Source of the DNA: Ruixingdingia sedimenti
Lineage (GTDB): Bacteria; Pseudomonadota; Alphaproteobacteria; Rhodobacterales; Rhodobacteraceae
Assembly (NCBI RefSeq): GCF_031432425.1
Contig: NZ_JAVKPH010000003.1
Coordinates: 62,001-126,000, forward strand
Direction: 5' to 3'
Length of the DNA stretch: 64,000 nt
In this document: positions 52,140 through 61,619 of the stretch, in pieces
How positions within the stretch are numbered: the stretch's first letter is position 1
How the letters are laid out: each line of letters begins with the position of its first letter
Notes under the pieces: model-generated
Seen by the model: the letters and a program-made list of their open reading frames with translations, nothing else
Database searches by the model: none
Told to the model about the DNA's origin: nothing
Position numbers and translations under genes: made by a program

Positions 52140-52213
52140 ACTGCGGCGGATTGCCCTGCTTGCCAGCCCGGCCCCGCGTCCGTAAACGGGCCCGAGGCAT
52201 GAAGGGAAACGGC

Positions 52214-54004
52214 ATGAACGCGACCGCAAATGGCCCCTCCGCGGCAGAGGACCGCGCCACCAAGGCCCGTGTCGGGGCGCTCCGGGGGCTGATGCCCTTC
52301 CTGCGGCCCTATCGCGGGATGATCACGGGGGCGGGGCTGGCGCTGGTGGCCACCGCGGTGCTGTCGCTTTTGCTGCCGCTGGCGGTGCGCCGGGTGGTCG
52401 ACGGCTTCGGCGCGGGCGAGGAACTGCTCGACCTCTATTTCGGCGCGGCGCTGCTGATCGCGGCGCTGCTGGCGCTTGGCACCGGGGCGCGGTTCTATCT
52501 GGTGACGCGCCTGGGCGAGCGGGTGGTGGCCGACATCCGCCGCGCGCTGTTCGAGCGGGTCCTGTCGCTTTCGCCCGCCTTTTACGAACGGATGATGACG
52601 GGCGAGGTTCTCAGCCGCCTGACCACCGACACCACGCTGATCCAGTCGGTCATCGGTTCGTCCGTCTCGGTCGCGCTGCGCAACATCCTGATGATGATCG
52701 GCGGGCTGGCGATGCTGGCGCTGACCTCGGCCAAGCTGACGGGGCTGGTGCTGCTGATCGTGCCGGCGATCGTGGTGCCGATCGTGCTTCTGGGCCGCCG
52801 CCTGCGCCGGCTGAGCCGCGAGACGCAGGACTGGATCGCGGCCTCTTCGGGCTATGCGTCGGAATCGCTTCTGTCGGTGCAGACGGTGCAGGCCTACAGC
52901 CGCGAACGCGAGACCGGCCATGGTTTCGCGCTGATCACGGAAAATTCCTTCGTCGCCGCCTGCCGGCGCACCGCGACGCGGGCGCAACTGACGGTGATCG
53001 TGATCTTTCTGGTCTTTGCGGGCGTGGTCGGCGTGCTGTGGATCGGCGCGCATGACGTGCGCGCGGGTACCATGTCGGCGGGCGAACTGGTGCAGTTCGT
53101 CATCTATGCGGTGATGCTGGCGGGCGCCGTGGGCGCGCTGTCGGAAATCTGGGGCGAGTTGCAGCGCGCGGCGGGCGCGACGGAACGGCTGGCCGAACTG
53201 CTGCACACCGACGATACCGTGGCCGACCCGGCGGCGCCCGTCGCGCTGCCGCTGCCCGTCCATGGCGAGATCGCGTTCGAGGGCGTGCGCTTCACCTATC
53301 CCACGCGCCCCGGCCACCCGGCGCTGGATGGCGTCAGCCTGACGGTGCGCCCCGGCGAAACCGTGGCGCTGGTCGGGCCTTCGGGGGCGGGCAAGTCCAC
53401 CATCCTGCAACTGCTGCTGCGGTTCTACGACCCGCAGGCGGGGGCGGTCCGGCTGGACGGGATCGACCTGCGCGACATGGCGCGCGCCGATTTCCGCGCC
53501 GCGATGGCGCTGGTGCCGCAGGATCCGGTGATCTTCGCCACCACCGCGCGCGACAACATCCGCTTCGGCCGCCCCGAGGCGACGGATGCAGAGGTCGAGG
53601 CCGCCGCCCGCGCCGCCGCCGCGCATGATTTCATCATGGCGCTGCCGCAGGGTTACGACACGCAGGTGGGCGAACGCGGGCTGATGCTGTCGGGCGGGCA
53701 GAAACAGCGCATCGCCATCGCCCGCGCCATCCTGCGCGACGCGCCCGTGCTGCTGCTGGACGAGGCGACGAGCGCGCTCGACGCCGAATCCGAACGCGCG
53801 GTGCAGGAGGCGTTCGCGCGCCTCGCGCAAGGGCGCACCACGCTGGTCGTGGCGCACCGGCTGGCCACCGTCAAGCAGGCCGACCGCATCGTGGTGTTCG
53901 AGGGCGGCCGCATCGTCGCCACCGGCACCCATGACGAACTGGTGGCCGAAGGGGGCCTTTACGCGCGCCTCGCCCGGTTGCAGTTCGCGGCCGAAGCCGC
54001 CTGA
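52214..54004 (+). CDS. ABC exporter (fused membrane and ATPase half-transporter)
   Basis: 596 residues. Six N-terminal membrane segments (about residues 30-320) form an ABC type-I exporter domain, followed by an ATPase domain with Walker A GPSGAGKST, signature LSGGQKQRIAIARA and Walker B VLLLDEATSALD. It probably works as a homodimer exporting a lipid or drug-like compound. ATG 52214 follows AAGGGAAACGGC; ATG 52199 is a possible alternative. No partner gene is adjacent. Confidence 0.92.
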   Translation: MNATANGPSAAEDRATKARVGALRGLMPFLRPYRGMITGAGLALVATAVLSLLLPLAVRRVVDGFGAGEELLDLYFGAALLIAALLALGTGARFYLVTRLGERVVADIRRALFERVLSLSPAFYERMMTGEVLSRLTTDTTLIQSVIGSSVSVALRNILMMIGGLAMLALTSAKLTGLVLLIVPAIVVPIVLLGRRLRRLSRETQDWIAASSGYASESLLSVQTVQAYSRERETGHGFALITENSFVAACRRTATRAQLTVIVIFLVFAGVVGVLWIGAHDVRAGTMSAGELVQFVIYAVMLAGAVGALSEIWGELQRAAGATERLAELLHTDDTVADPAAPVALPLPVHGEIAFEGVRFTYPTRPGHPALDGVSLTVRPGETVALVGPSGAGKSTILQLLLRFYDPQAGAVRLDGIDLRDMARADFRAAMALVPQDPVIFATTARDNIRFGRPEATDAEVEAAARAAAAHDFIMALPQGYDTQVGERGLMLSGGQKQRIAIARAILRDAPVLLLDEATSALDAESERAVQEAFARLAQGRTTLVVAHRLATVKQADRIVVFEGGRIVATGTHDELVAEGGLYARLARLQFAAEAA

Positions 54005-54079
54005 GCGGTTGATTTTCCCGCCCCGCGCGGCGACAACCGGCAGGGGCCGGACGTTCCGGCCGCGATGCAGGAGAGTGAC

Positions 54080-54511
54080 ATGGGTCTTTGGTCCTTCGTG
54101 AAGGATGCGGGCAAATCGCTGTTGGGGTCCAAGGCGGAGGCCGCGACGCTGCCCGACGAACAGGCGCTGAAGCAGGAGGTCGCGGGTCTCGGACTCGACA
54201 CCACCGGGGTGGACATCAAGGTCGAGGGCGACAAGGTGGTGGTCAAGGGCGCCGCGGTGTCGCCCGAGGTGAAGGAAAAGATCATCCTCGCCGTCGGCAA
54301 CGTCGAGGGCGTGGCAGCGGTCGAGGCGGATGCGGACGGCGACGAGCCCGTGTTCCACACCGTGGTCAAGGGCGACACGCTGTCGGCGATCGCGAAAAAG
54401 ACGCTCGGCAACGCCAACCGCTATCCCGAGATCTTCGAGGCCAACAAACCCATGCTGACCCATCCCGACAAGATCTACCCGGGCCAGGTGCTGCGCATCC
54501 CGCAGAAATGA
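54080..54511 (+). CDS. BON-LysM protein (Kbp/YgaU type)
   Basis: 143 residues: a BON domain at about residues 30-85 (VDIKVEGDKVVVKGAAVS) and a C-terminal LysM domain at about 92-142 (FHTVVKGDTLSAIAKKTLG, ending YPGQVLRIPQK). In E. coli the homologue binds potassium in the cytoplasm; no signal peptide is present here either. ATG 54080 follows AGGAGAG. Confidence 0.92.
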   Translation: MGLWSFVKDAGKSLLGSKAEAATLPDEQALKQEVAGLGLDTTGVDIKVEGDKVVVKGAAVSPEVKEKIILAVGNVEGVAAVEADADGDEPVFHTVVKGDTLSAIAKKTLGNANRYPEIFEANKPMLTHPDKIYPGQVLRIPQK

Positions 54512-54628
54512 CCCCCCACGGGGCCGCGCGCCATGCGCCGCGGCCCCTCGCGCAGCGTCAGGCTTGCCAGACCCGCGAAAAGCCACCATTTTCCCCTTGA
54601 GGAGACCGTTCAGGGGGGGAGAGTTGCG

Positions 54629-56515
54629 ATGGCCCGTTTCGCCACGATGGAGGACCGCAACGCGGTCGAGGCCGAAAGCCCCTGGGCGGACCGGCAGGTT
54701 CCGGGGACGATGTACGGCTTTCTGGCCGATGTGGCGCGCCGCCACGGCAGCCGGCCGGCGGTCACGTTCCAGCTCATGTCGGGGCCGAAGGACCCGGCGC
54801 AGACCCTGACCTGGGCGCAATTGCTGGCGCGCTCGACCCAGGCCGCGAACCTGTTCCGCAGTCTCGGCGTGGGCGAGGGCGATGTGATCGCCTATGTGAT
54901 GCCCAATGCGCTGGAAACCGCGGTGGCACTGCTGGGGGGCTCCATCGCCGGGGTGGTGAACCCGATCAACCCGCTTCTGGAACCCGAACAGATCAGCGCC
55001 ATCCTGCGCGAGACCAGGGCCAAGGTCGTCGTCACCCTGCGCGCCTTTCCCAAGACGGATGTGGCCCAGAAAGTGGCAGAGGCCGTGCGCCACGCCCCCG
55101 AGGTGCGCCATGTGCTGGAGGTCGACCTCAACCGCTACCTGACCCCGCCCAAAAGCTGGATCGTGCCGCTGGTGCGGCCCAAGAACCCGGTGGAACATGT
55201 CGCGGATGTGCAGGATTTCAACGCCGCCTGCGCCCGCCACCCTGCCGACCGGCTGACCTTCGCGGATGCGACCGCCGACCGGGTGGCGGCGATGTTCCAT
55301 ACCGGGGGCACCACCGGCATGCCCAAGGTGGCACAGCATAAATACAGCGGCATGATCTACAACGGCTGGCTCGGCGCGACATTGCTGTTCACGCATGAGG
55401 ACGTGCTGATGTGCCCGCTGCCGCTGTTCCACGTCTTTGCGGCCTATCCGATCCTGATGTCGGCCATCGCCTCGGGCGCGCATGTGGTGTTCCCGACGCC
55501 CGCGGGCTATCGCGGGGACGGGGTGTTCGACAATTTCTGGAAGCTGATCGAACGCTGGAAGGTGACGTTCATGATCACCGTCCCCACCGCCATTGCGGCG
55601 CTGATGCAGCGCCCGGTGAATGCCGATGTCTCGACCCTGCGCAGCGCCATTTCGGGATCCGCCCCCCTGCCGATAGAGCTTTACAACCGCTTCAAGCAGG
55701 CCACCGGGGTGGAGATCGCCGAGGGCTACGGGCTGACCGAGGCGACCTGCCTCGTTTCCTGCAACCCGATCGACGGGGTGAAGAAGATCGGTTCCGTCGG
55801 GATTCCGTTCCCCTATACCCAGGTGCGGATCCTGACCCGCAAGAACGGCGATTTCCATGAATGCGCGGTGGACGAGGTGGGCGAGATCTGCGTCGCCAAC
55901 CCCGGCGTGTTCGAGGGCTCGACCTATACAGAGGTGGACAAGAACCGCGATCTTTTTGCCGATGGCCGCTATCTGCGCACGGGCGATCTGGGGCGGCTGG
56001 ATGCCGACGGCTATCTGTGGATCACCGGCCGGGCGAAGGACCTGATCATCCGCGGCGGGCACAACATCGACCCCGCGGTGATCGAGGATGCGCTGCTGCG
56101 CCACCCCGCGGTCGCCTTCGCCGGGGCCATCGGCCAGCCGGATTCCTTCGCGGGCGAACTGCCCTGCGCCTATGTCGAACTGGTGGCGGGCAGTGCGGTG
56201 ACGGTGGACGAACTCATGGCGCATGCCCGCGACCATATCGCCGAACGCGCCGCGGTGCCGAAACATGTCGAGATCCTGCCCGAACTGCCCAAGACGGCGG
56301 TGGGCAAGATCTTCAAGCCCGACCTGCGCAAGCGCGCCATCGCCCGCGTCTATGACGCGGCGCTGGCCGAGGGCGGCGTGGCCGCGCAGGTGGCCGAGGT
56401 GTTCGAGGACAAGAAACGCGGCCTCGTCGCCCGCCTCGCCCGCACCGGCACGGTGGACGAGGCGAAGGCGCAGGAGGTCCTGGGCAATTTCACCGTGCCC
56501 TGGGAATGGGGCTGA
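54629..56515 (+). CDS. AMP-dependent acyl-CoA synthetase
   Basis: 628 residues, longer than the cluster ligase. The phosphate loop is FHTGGTTGMPKVAQHKYS, with EGYGLTEATCLVS and DADGYLWITGRAKDLIIRGGH. It ends with an approximately 50-residue C-terminal extension (GLVARLARTGTVDEAKAQEVL). Related proteins are annotated only as AMP-binding. GGGGGGAGAG lies upstream of ATG 54629. It has no visible partner and no link to the cluster besides proximity. Confidence 0.9.
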   Translation: MARFATMEDRNAVEAESPWADRQVPGTMYGFLADVARRHGSRPAVTFQLMSGPKDPAQTLTWAQLLARSTQAANLFRSLGVGEGDVIAYVMPNALETAVALLGGSIAGVVNPINPLLEPEQISAILRETRAKVVVTLRAFPKTDVAQKVAEAVRHAPEVRHVLEVDLNRYLTPPKSWIVPLVRPKNPVEHVADVQDFNAACARHPADRLTFADATADRVAAMFHTGGTTGMPKVAQHKYSGMIYNGWLGATLLFTHEDVLMCPLPLFHVFAAYPILMSAIASGAHVVFPTPAGYRGDGVFDNFWKLIERWKVTFMITVPTAIAALMQRPVNADVSTLRSAISGSAPLPIELYNRFKQATGVEIAEGYGLTEATCLVSCNPIDGVKKIGSVGIPFPYTQVRILTRKNGDFHECAVDEVGEICVANPGVFEGSTYTEVDKNRDLFADGRYLRTGDLGRLDADGYLWITGRAKDLIIRGGHNIDPAVIEDALLRHPAVAFAGAIGQPDSFAGELPCAYVELVAGSAVTVDELMAHARDHIAERAAVPKHVEILPELPKTAVGKIFKPDLRKRAIARVYDAALAEGGVAAQVAEVFEDKKRGLVARLARTGTVDEAKAQEVLGNFTVPWEWG

Positions 56516-56591
56516 GCCCCGGCGGCCGGTCCCGGACCGCCGCCTCGGGGGGCATCGAGCCCCCCTCGCCGGCGCTGCCGCGGCCCTTTGC

Positions 56592-56654
56592 CCGGCGGTG
56601 GTGCGGGGGATGGGGGCGGGAGCCTCCGGCGGGGATATTTGGGGACAGAAAGTG
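56592..56654. repeat. GGATATTT/AGAAAGTG repeat with conserved leader
   Basis: Nearly the same as 4582-4644: leader GTGCGGGGGATGGGGGCGGG, GCCTCCGGCGG and core GGATATTTGGGGACAG-AAAGTG (56633-56654). A partial third unit, GCGCGGGGATATTTGGGTCC, follows at 56711-56730. With the core inside copy B (56802-) it makes a facing pair. This 406-bp gap, 56516-56921, holds repeats only. Confidence 0.75.
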
Positions 56655-56732
56655 AGGCGCGGCGCGCGCTGGCCCGGCGAAGGTGCGGGTGGCGAAGTCG
56701 GTGGCGCCCCGCGCGGGGATATTTGGGTCCAG

Positions 56733-56779
56733 CCTGAAGATACGGGGCCTGAAGATACGGGGGCCTGAAGATACGGGGG
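56733..56779. repeat. Triplet tandem repeat CCTGAAGATACGGGG
   Basis: Three head-to-tail units, 56733-56747, 56748-56763 and 56764-56779, of 15, 16 and 16 bp, differing only in the final G run. It is not a CRISPR: there are no spacers. Confidence 0.85.
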
Positions 56780-56801
56780 TCGGTCTTTCGCTGCCCCTGC
56801 T

Positions 56802-56910
56802 CACTTTCCGTCCCTAAATATCCTGCGGGGCGCCGGGTGGTTCGCCACCGGTTCGAGAACCGGCCGGCGCCGGGGGTGCAAAACCCCCGCCGCTGCGCCA
56901 TCCCCCGCAG
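56802..56910. repeat. Structured repeat, copy B (three-way-junction fold)
   Basis: Second copy of the structure at 16659-16767, ending 11 bp before the oligopeptidase stop. Outer stem 56829-56836/56864-56871, hairpins GTGG-TTCG-CCAC (56837-56848) and CCGGTT-CGAG-AACCGG (56848-56863), and tail hairpin GGGGGT-GCAAA-ACCCCC (56872-56888). One stem pair is T-A in copy A and C-G here. Confidence 0.8.
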
Positions 56911-56921
56911 GGCGGCCGGGT

Positions 56922-58748
56922 TCAGCCCTCCATCGCCTCCAGTTCGTCGATGAAGCCCGCGATCATGTTCAGCCCCTTGTCCCAGAACGCGGGGTCCGTC
57001 AGATCGAGGCCGAAGGGGGCCAGCAGGTCCTTGTGGTGTTTCGAGCCGCCCGCCTTCAGCATGTCGAAATACTTGTCCTCGAACCCTTCCAGCCCCTCGG
57101 CATAGGCTGCGTAGAGCGCGTTCACCAGCCCGTCGCCGAAGGCATAGGCATAGACGTAGAAGGGCGAGTGGACGAAATGCGGGATATAGGCCCAGAAGGT
57201 TTCATACCCGTCCATGAACTCGAACGCATCGCCGAGCGACTGCGCCTGCACCGACATCCAGAGCGCGTTGATGTCGTCGGGCGTCAGTTCCCCTTCGCGC
57301 CGGGCGGCATGCAGCTTGCATTCGAAATCGTAGAAGGCGATCTGGCGCACGACGGTGTTGATCATGTCCTCGACCTTGCCGGCCAGCAGGGTCTTGCGTT
57401 CGGCGGGCGTCGCCGCCGCATCCAGCAGTTTGCGGAAGGTCAGCATCTCGCCGAAGACGCTGGCGGTTTCGGCCAGCGTCAGGGGGGTGGAGGACAGCAG
57501 TTCCCCCTGACCCGCCGCCAGCCGCTGGTGCACGCCATGCCCCAGTTCATGCGCCAGCGTCATCACGTCGCGCGGCTTGCCGAGGTAGTTGAGCATCACA
57601 TAGGGGTGCACCGTGGTGACGGTGGGATGGGCGAAGGCGCCCGGGGCCTTGCCGGGTTTGACGCCCGCGTCGATCCAGCCCCTGGTGAAGAAGGGATCGG
57701 CCAGTTCCGCCATGCGGGGGTCGAAGGCGGCATAGGCGGTGCTGACGGTTTCGCGCGCCTCGTCCCAGCCGATGGTGCGCGGGGTTTCGATCGGCAGCGG
57801 CGCGTTGCGGTCCCAGACCTGGAGCCGGTCGAGCCCCATCCATTTCGCCTTCAGCCGGTAATAGCGGTGCGAGAGCCGCGGATAGGCGGCGACCACGGCG
57901 TTGCGCAGCGCCTCGACCACCTCGGGTTCGACATGGTTCGACAGATGCCTTCCGTGCTGCGGCGTCGGCATCTTGCGCCAGCGGTCCTCGATTTCCTTTT
58001 CCTTGGCCAGCGTGTTGTGGACGCGGGCGAAAAGCTTGATGTGGCGGTCGAAGACGCCGGCCAGCGCGCGCGCCGCGGCCTCGCGTTTGGTGCGGTCGGG
58101 GTCGGTCAGCAGGTTGAGGGTGGATTCGAGGTTCAGATCCTCTTCCTCGCCCGCGACGGTGAAGGTGAGGCCCGCCATCGTCTCGTCGAACAGCCGGTTC
58201 CAGGCGGCGGCGCCCACGGTGGACTGGTCGTGCAGGAAGCGTTCCAGTTCGTCCGACAGCTGGTGCGGGCGCATCGCGCGCATGCGGTCGAACACGGGCC
58301 GGTAGCGGGCGAGATCGGCGTTCGCGGCCAGCAGGGCGGCCAGATGGTCCTCCTCCAGCCGGTTGAATTCGAGGCTGAAGAACACCAGCGGCGTGGTGTG
58401 GTCCGTCACCTGGTCCTGGCAATCGGCCAGAAACTTGGCGCGCGTGCTGTCCATCGTGTTCTGGTAATAGCGCAGCCCGGCGAAGGACATGATCCGCCCG
58501 GCCACCACGTCGATCTCTTCGTAGCGGCGCACGCAGGCGAGCATCGCGGCGGCGTCGAGCGTGGCGAGTTTGCCTTCGTAATCCGCCGCGAACCCGGCGC
58601 AGGCGTCGCGCAGCCAGTCGAGGTCGCGCGCGACCTCGGGGGCGTCGGGGGCGGGGTAGAGGTCGGACAGGTCCCATTCGGGCAGCGGCCCGAGCCCGCC
58701 TGCGGCGGCGTTGGCGTCGAAAACGGGGCGGGGCAGGGGCAGCGTCAT
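56922..58748 (-). CDS. pepF: M3-family oligoendopeptidase F-like
   Basis: 608 residues with the zinc motif HELGH at 400-404 (LAHELGHGVHQ). The N-terminal helical domain and the C-terminal region of the family are present, including AYAFGDGLVNALYAAYAEG. It probably degrades short peptides in the cytoplasm. It diverges from the MBL gene; the 356-bp gap holds a repeat element. Its 3' end lies 11 bp from copy B. Confidence 0.93.
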   Translation of the reverse strand: MTLPLPRPVFDANAAAGGLGPLPEWDLSDLYPAPDAPEVARDLDWLRDACAGFAADYEGKLATLDAAAMLACVRRYEEIDVVAGRIMSFAGLRYYQNTMDSTRAKFLADCQDQVTDHTTPLVFFSLEFNRLEEDHLAALLAANADLARYRPVFDRMRAMRPHQLSDELERFLHDQSTVGAAAWNRLFDETMAGLTFTVAGEEEDLNLESTLNLLTDPDRTKREAAARALAGVFDRHIKLFARVHNTLAKEKEIEDRWRKMPTPQHGRHLSNHVEPEVVEALRNAVVAAYPRLSHRYYRLKAKWMGLDRLQVWDRNAPLPIETPRTIGWDEARETVSTAYAAFDPRMAELADPFFTRGWIDAGVKPGKAPGAFAHPTVTTVHPYVMLNYLGKPRDVMTLAHELGHGVHQRLAAGQGELLSSTPLTLAETASVFGEMLTFRKLLDAAATPAERKTLLAGKVEDMINTVVRQIAFYDFECKLHAARREGELTPDDINALWMSVQAQSLGDAFEFMDGYETFWAYIPHFVHSPFYVYAYAFGDGLVNALYAAYAEGLEGFEDKYFDMLKAGGSKHHKDLLAPFGLDLTDPAFWDKGLNMIAGFIDELEAMEG

Positions 58749-58830
58749 GGGAACCTCTCGGATGGTACTGCCTCCATCTAGGGGTTCCGCCCCCCCGGGT
58801 GCAACCCGAGAGGCGGCGGGGCGGCGAGGG

Positions 58831-58964
58831 CAGGGCCGGGGGCCAGCCCCCGGACCCCCGGGATATTTGGATCACGGTGAAAGACGGCTCGGCGTCCTTC
58901 GAAAGAAGCGGCGCGGCTTCATCTTGCCGGAAATACTCCGGGGGTCCGGGGGCTGGCCCCCGGC
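58831..58964. repeat. Composite inverted-repeat element 1
   Basis: Left arm 58831-58868 and right arm 58931-58964 are inverted copies of a GC-rich hairpin block plus GGATATTT / AAATACTCC. The left arm is identical over 38 bp to 62934-62971. The 62-bp centre contains the CTTCATCTT tail. It sits in the gap between the divergent oligopeptidase and MBL genes (58749-59104), which has no other visible gene. Confidence 0.8.
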
Positions 58965-59104
58965 GCGGCGCCTTCCGCACAACCGGGCGGCGGGATTTCG
59001 TGCCCGGGGCCCTTTCCCTCGCCCGCCGGATGCGCAAAGCTGTGCGCGCCGGGCCGGATGGCGCCCTTCCGGGGGTGCGTCCCGGCCCCCGAGGAGGAGC
59101 CGAC

Positions 59105-60160
59105 ATGATGCCACAGACCACCGCCGCCGCCTTGCCCTTCCCCGAGCCGCCCCCGCCCGGTGCGGCCATCGAGGTTGCGCCCGGGGTGCTGTGGATGCGC
59201 TTTCCGCTGCCCTTCGCGCTCGATCACGTCAATATCTACGCCATCGACGACGGCGACGGCTGGGCCATCGTGGATGCGGGTTTTGCCGACGACACCACCC
59301 GCGCGCTGTGGGACCACATGCTGGCCGGCCCCCTGCGCGGCCGGCCGATCACCCGGCTGATCGTCACCCACCACCACCCCGACCACATGGGGCTGGCGGG
59401 CTGGCTCTGCGCCCGTTTCGGCCTGCCGCTGTGGATGACCGAGATGGAATACCTCTACGGCCGGTATTTCCTGTCGGGGACCGAGGCCGTGCATGGCCAG
59501 TTCTACGAACGTTTCTACGCCCGCCACGGCCTGCCGGCGGAATATGCCGATGCGGTGGTCGAACGCGGCCACTGGTACATGGAACAGATCACGCCCCTGC
59601 CGAACGACTTCCACGTGCTGGAGGCGGAGACGCCGCTTTCCCTCGGCGGGCGCAGTTTCCGTGTGCTGAAGGGCGCCGGGCATTCGCCCGATCAGGCGAT
59701 GCTGCATTGCCCGGCCGAGGGTCTGTTGCTGGCCGCCGACCAGGTGATGGAACGGATCACGCCCAATATCTCGGTCCATGCGATGCAGCCCGAGGCCGAT
59801 CCGCTCGGCCGGTATCTCGACTCGCTCGCCATGCTCAAGGCGGTGGTGCCCGAGGGCACGCTGACGCTGGCGGGCCACCACCGGCCGATGCGGGCGCTGC
59901 ATGCGCGCATCGACGAACTGGCGGCCCATCACGCCGACCGTTGCGCGATCATCGCGGCGGCCTGTGCCGATGCCCCGCGCAGCACGGCGGAGATGCTGCC
60001 GCTGCTGTTCCACCGCAAGCTCGACCTGCACCAGACCTCGTTCGCCTTTGCCGAGGCGCTGGCGCATGTGAACCACATGATCCGGCAGGGTGACCTGGAA
60101 TGGGTGAGCCGGGGAGAACACTGGCGCATGCGCACCCTGCGCGGGGCGGGGGGGCGGTAG
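59105..60160 (+). CDS. Metallo-beta-lactamase-fold hydrolase
   Basis: 351 residues. The metal motif is THHHPDHMG, with the Asp in IVDAGFADD and a later His in GAGHSPDQ; the metal site looks complete. A winged-helix-like C-terminal region follows (ALAHVNHMIRQGDLEW). The family ranges from glyoxalase II-like thioesterases to lactonases; the substrate is unknown. ATG 59105 has GAGGAGGAG upstream. Confidence 0.88.
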   Translation: MMPQTTAAALPFPEPPPPGAAIEVAPGVLWMRFPLPFALDHVNIYAIDDGDGWAIVDAGFADDTTRALWDHMLAGPLRGRPITRLIVTHHHPDHMGLAGWLCARFGLPLWMTEMEYLYGRYFLSGTEAVHGQFYERFYARHGLPAEYADAVVERGHWYMEQITPLPNDFHVLEAETPLSLGGRSFRVLKGAGHSPDQAMLHCPAEGLLLAADQVMERITPNISVHAMQPEADPLGRYLDSLAMLKAVVPEGTLTLAGHHRPMRALHARIDELAAHHADRCAIIAAACADAPRSTAEMLPLLFHRKLDLHQTSFAFAEALAHVNHMIRQGDLEWVSRGEHWRMRTLRGAGGR

Positions 60161-60327
60161 GGGGGCGACCTTCCGCGGCACGCGTGTTTCGCCCGCTTGC
60201 ATCCGGCGCGGGCGCGTGTATAAGGCCCCATCCTTCCGCGCCCATATGTCAACCGGCGCATCCCCTCGTGGACGGGGCGGAAGGCGTGGCCCGTCCTATG
60301 AAATGCGCCCCTGAGATCGGAGACCGC

Positions 60328-60759
60328 ATGCCGCTTTACGAGCATGTCCTCATCGCACGCCAGGACCTGTCCTCGGCGCAGGCCGAAGGCCTCGTCGAAC
60401 ATTTCTCGACCGTCCTTTCGGACAACGGCGGCAAGATCGTCGCGTCCGAATACTGGGGCGTCAAGACGATGGCCTACAAGATCAACAAGAACCGCAAGGG
60501 CCACTATGCCTATCTGCGGTCCGACGCGCCCTCGGCCGCCGTGCTGGAGATGGAGCGTCTGGCGCGCCTGCACGACGACGTGATGCGCGTGCTGACCGTG
60601 AAGGTCGACAAGCACGAGGACGGTCCCTCGGTGCAGATGCAGAAGCGCGACGACCGCGAGCGCGGCGACCGGGGTGAGCGGGGCGATCGCGGTGGTGATC
60701 GTGGCGACCGCGGTGATCGTGGTGGCGACCGCGGCGGCTTCCGCGGCGACCGGCGCTGA
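60328..60759 (+). CDS. rpsF: 30S ribosomal protein S6
   Basis: 143 residues, with the S6 core (MPLYEHVLIARQDLSSAQAEGLVE) up to about residue 105 and then a C-terminal tail made of RGDR/GDRG repeats (about residues 107-143). The charged tail is longer than in E. coli S6, where glutamates are added. ATG 60328 is preceded by GGAGACC. The rpsF-rpsR-rplI operon order is standard; rpsR follows 20 bp later. Confidence 0.97.
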   Translation: MPLYEHVLIARQDLSSAQAEGLVEHFSTVLSDNGGKIVASEYWGVKTMAYKINKNRKGHYAYLRSDAPSAAVLEMERLARLHDDVMRVLTVKVDKHEDGPSVQMQKRDDRERGDRGERGDRGGDRGDRGDRGGDRGGFRGDRR

Positions 60760-60779
60760 TCTGGGGAGAGGAACAGAAA

Positions 60780-61007
60780 ATGGCAACCAAACCGTTTTTC
60801 CGCCGCCGCAAGGTCTGCCCCTTCTCGGGCGAGAACGCACCCGCGATCGACTACAAGGACGTGCGCCTGCTGCAACGCTACATCTCCGAGCGCGGCAAGA
60901 TCGTCCCCGCCCGCATCACCGCCGTTTCGGCGAAAAAGCAGCGTGAACTGGCCCGTGCGATCAAGCGCGCGCGGTTCCTCGCGCTGCTGCCCTATGCCGT
61001 GAAGTAA
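60780..61007 (+). CDS. rpsR: 30S ribosomal protein S18
   Basis: 75 residues, MATKPFFRRRKVCPFSGENAP, then DYKDVRLLQRYISERGKI and the SAKKQRELARAIKRARFLALLPY end. S18 binds S6 on the small subunit. It starts 20 bp after rpsF, preceded by GGGGAGAGG. Confidence 0.98.
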   Translation: MATKPFFRRRKVCPFSGENAPAIDYKDVRLLQRYISERGKIVPARITAVSAKKQRELARAIKRARFLALLPYAVK

Positions 61008-61018
61008 GGAGAACGAAG

Positions 61019-61591
61019 ATGCAAGTCATCCTGCTTCAGCGCGTGGCCAAGCTTGGCCAGATGGGCGATGTCGTCAAGGTCAAGGACGGCTACGCGCGCA
61101 ACTTCCTGCTGCCGCAGGGCAAGGCGCTGCGGGCTTCCGACGCCAATATCCAGGGCTTCGAGGTCCGCAAGGCGCAGCTCGAGGCGCAGAACCTGGAAAC
61201 CCGGAAAGAGGCCCAGGCCGTTGCCGAGAAACTCGACGGCCAGTCCTTCGTGGTGATCCGGTCGGCGTCCGACGCCGGCGCGCTCTACGGGTCGGTGACG
61301 ACGCGCGATGCGGCTGATGCCGCGACCGCGGCGGGCTTCACCGTCAACCGCGCGCAGGTCGTGCTGGAACGCCCGATCAAGGAACTGGGCCTGCACCGGG
61401 TTTCCGTCGTGCTGCACCCCGAAGTGACCGCTTATGTGACGCTGAACGTCGCGCGGTCGGTCGAAGAGGCGGAACTGCAAGCCTCGGGCAAGTCGATCCA
61501 GGAACTGGCGGCGGAGGCCGAGGCCGCGGCGGAGTTCGAGATCGCGGAGCTTTTCGACGATATCGGCGGCGCCGCGTCGGAAGACGAGTGA
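61019..61591 (+). CDS. rplI: 50S ribosomal protein L9
   Basis: 190 residues, longer than the approximately 150-residue E. coli protein. N-terminal domain MQVILLQRVAKLGQMGDVV...GYARNFLLPQGKAL; the connecting helix and C-terminal domain follow, then an acidic extension of about 30 residues (LAAEAEAAAEFEIAELFDD) common in alphaproteobacteria. It follows rpsR by 11 bp. Confidence 0.97.
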   Translation: MQVILLQRVAKLGQMGDVVKVKDGYARNFLLPQGKALRASDANIQGFEVRKAQLEAQNLETRKEAQAVAEKLDGQSFVVIRSASDAGALYGSVTTRDAADAATAAGFTVNRAQVVLERPIKELGLHRVSVVLHPEVTAYVTLNVARSVEEAELQASGKSIQELAAEAEAAAEFEIAELFDDIGGAASEDE

Positions 61592-61619
61592 GCCTTTGCC
61601 CCAAGGGGCCGGAATGCGG

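Noticed and set aside
51776..56266. A 1496-codon open frame on the minus strand opposite ubiD, the ABC exporter and the acyl-CoA synthetase
   Set aside because: Same GC artefact; no conserved domain, and all motifs are on the plus strand.
56733..56779. Possible CRISPR
   Set aside because: Units are head-to-tail without spacers and no cas gene is nearby.
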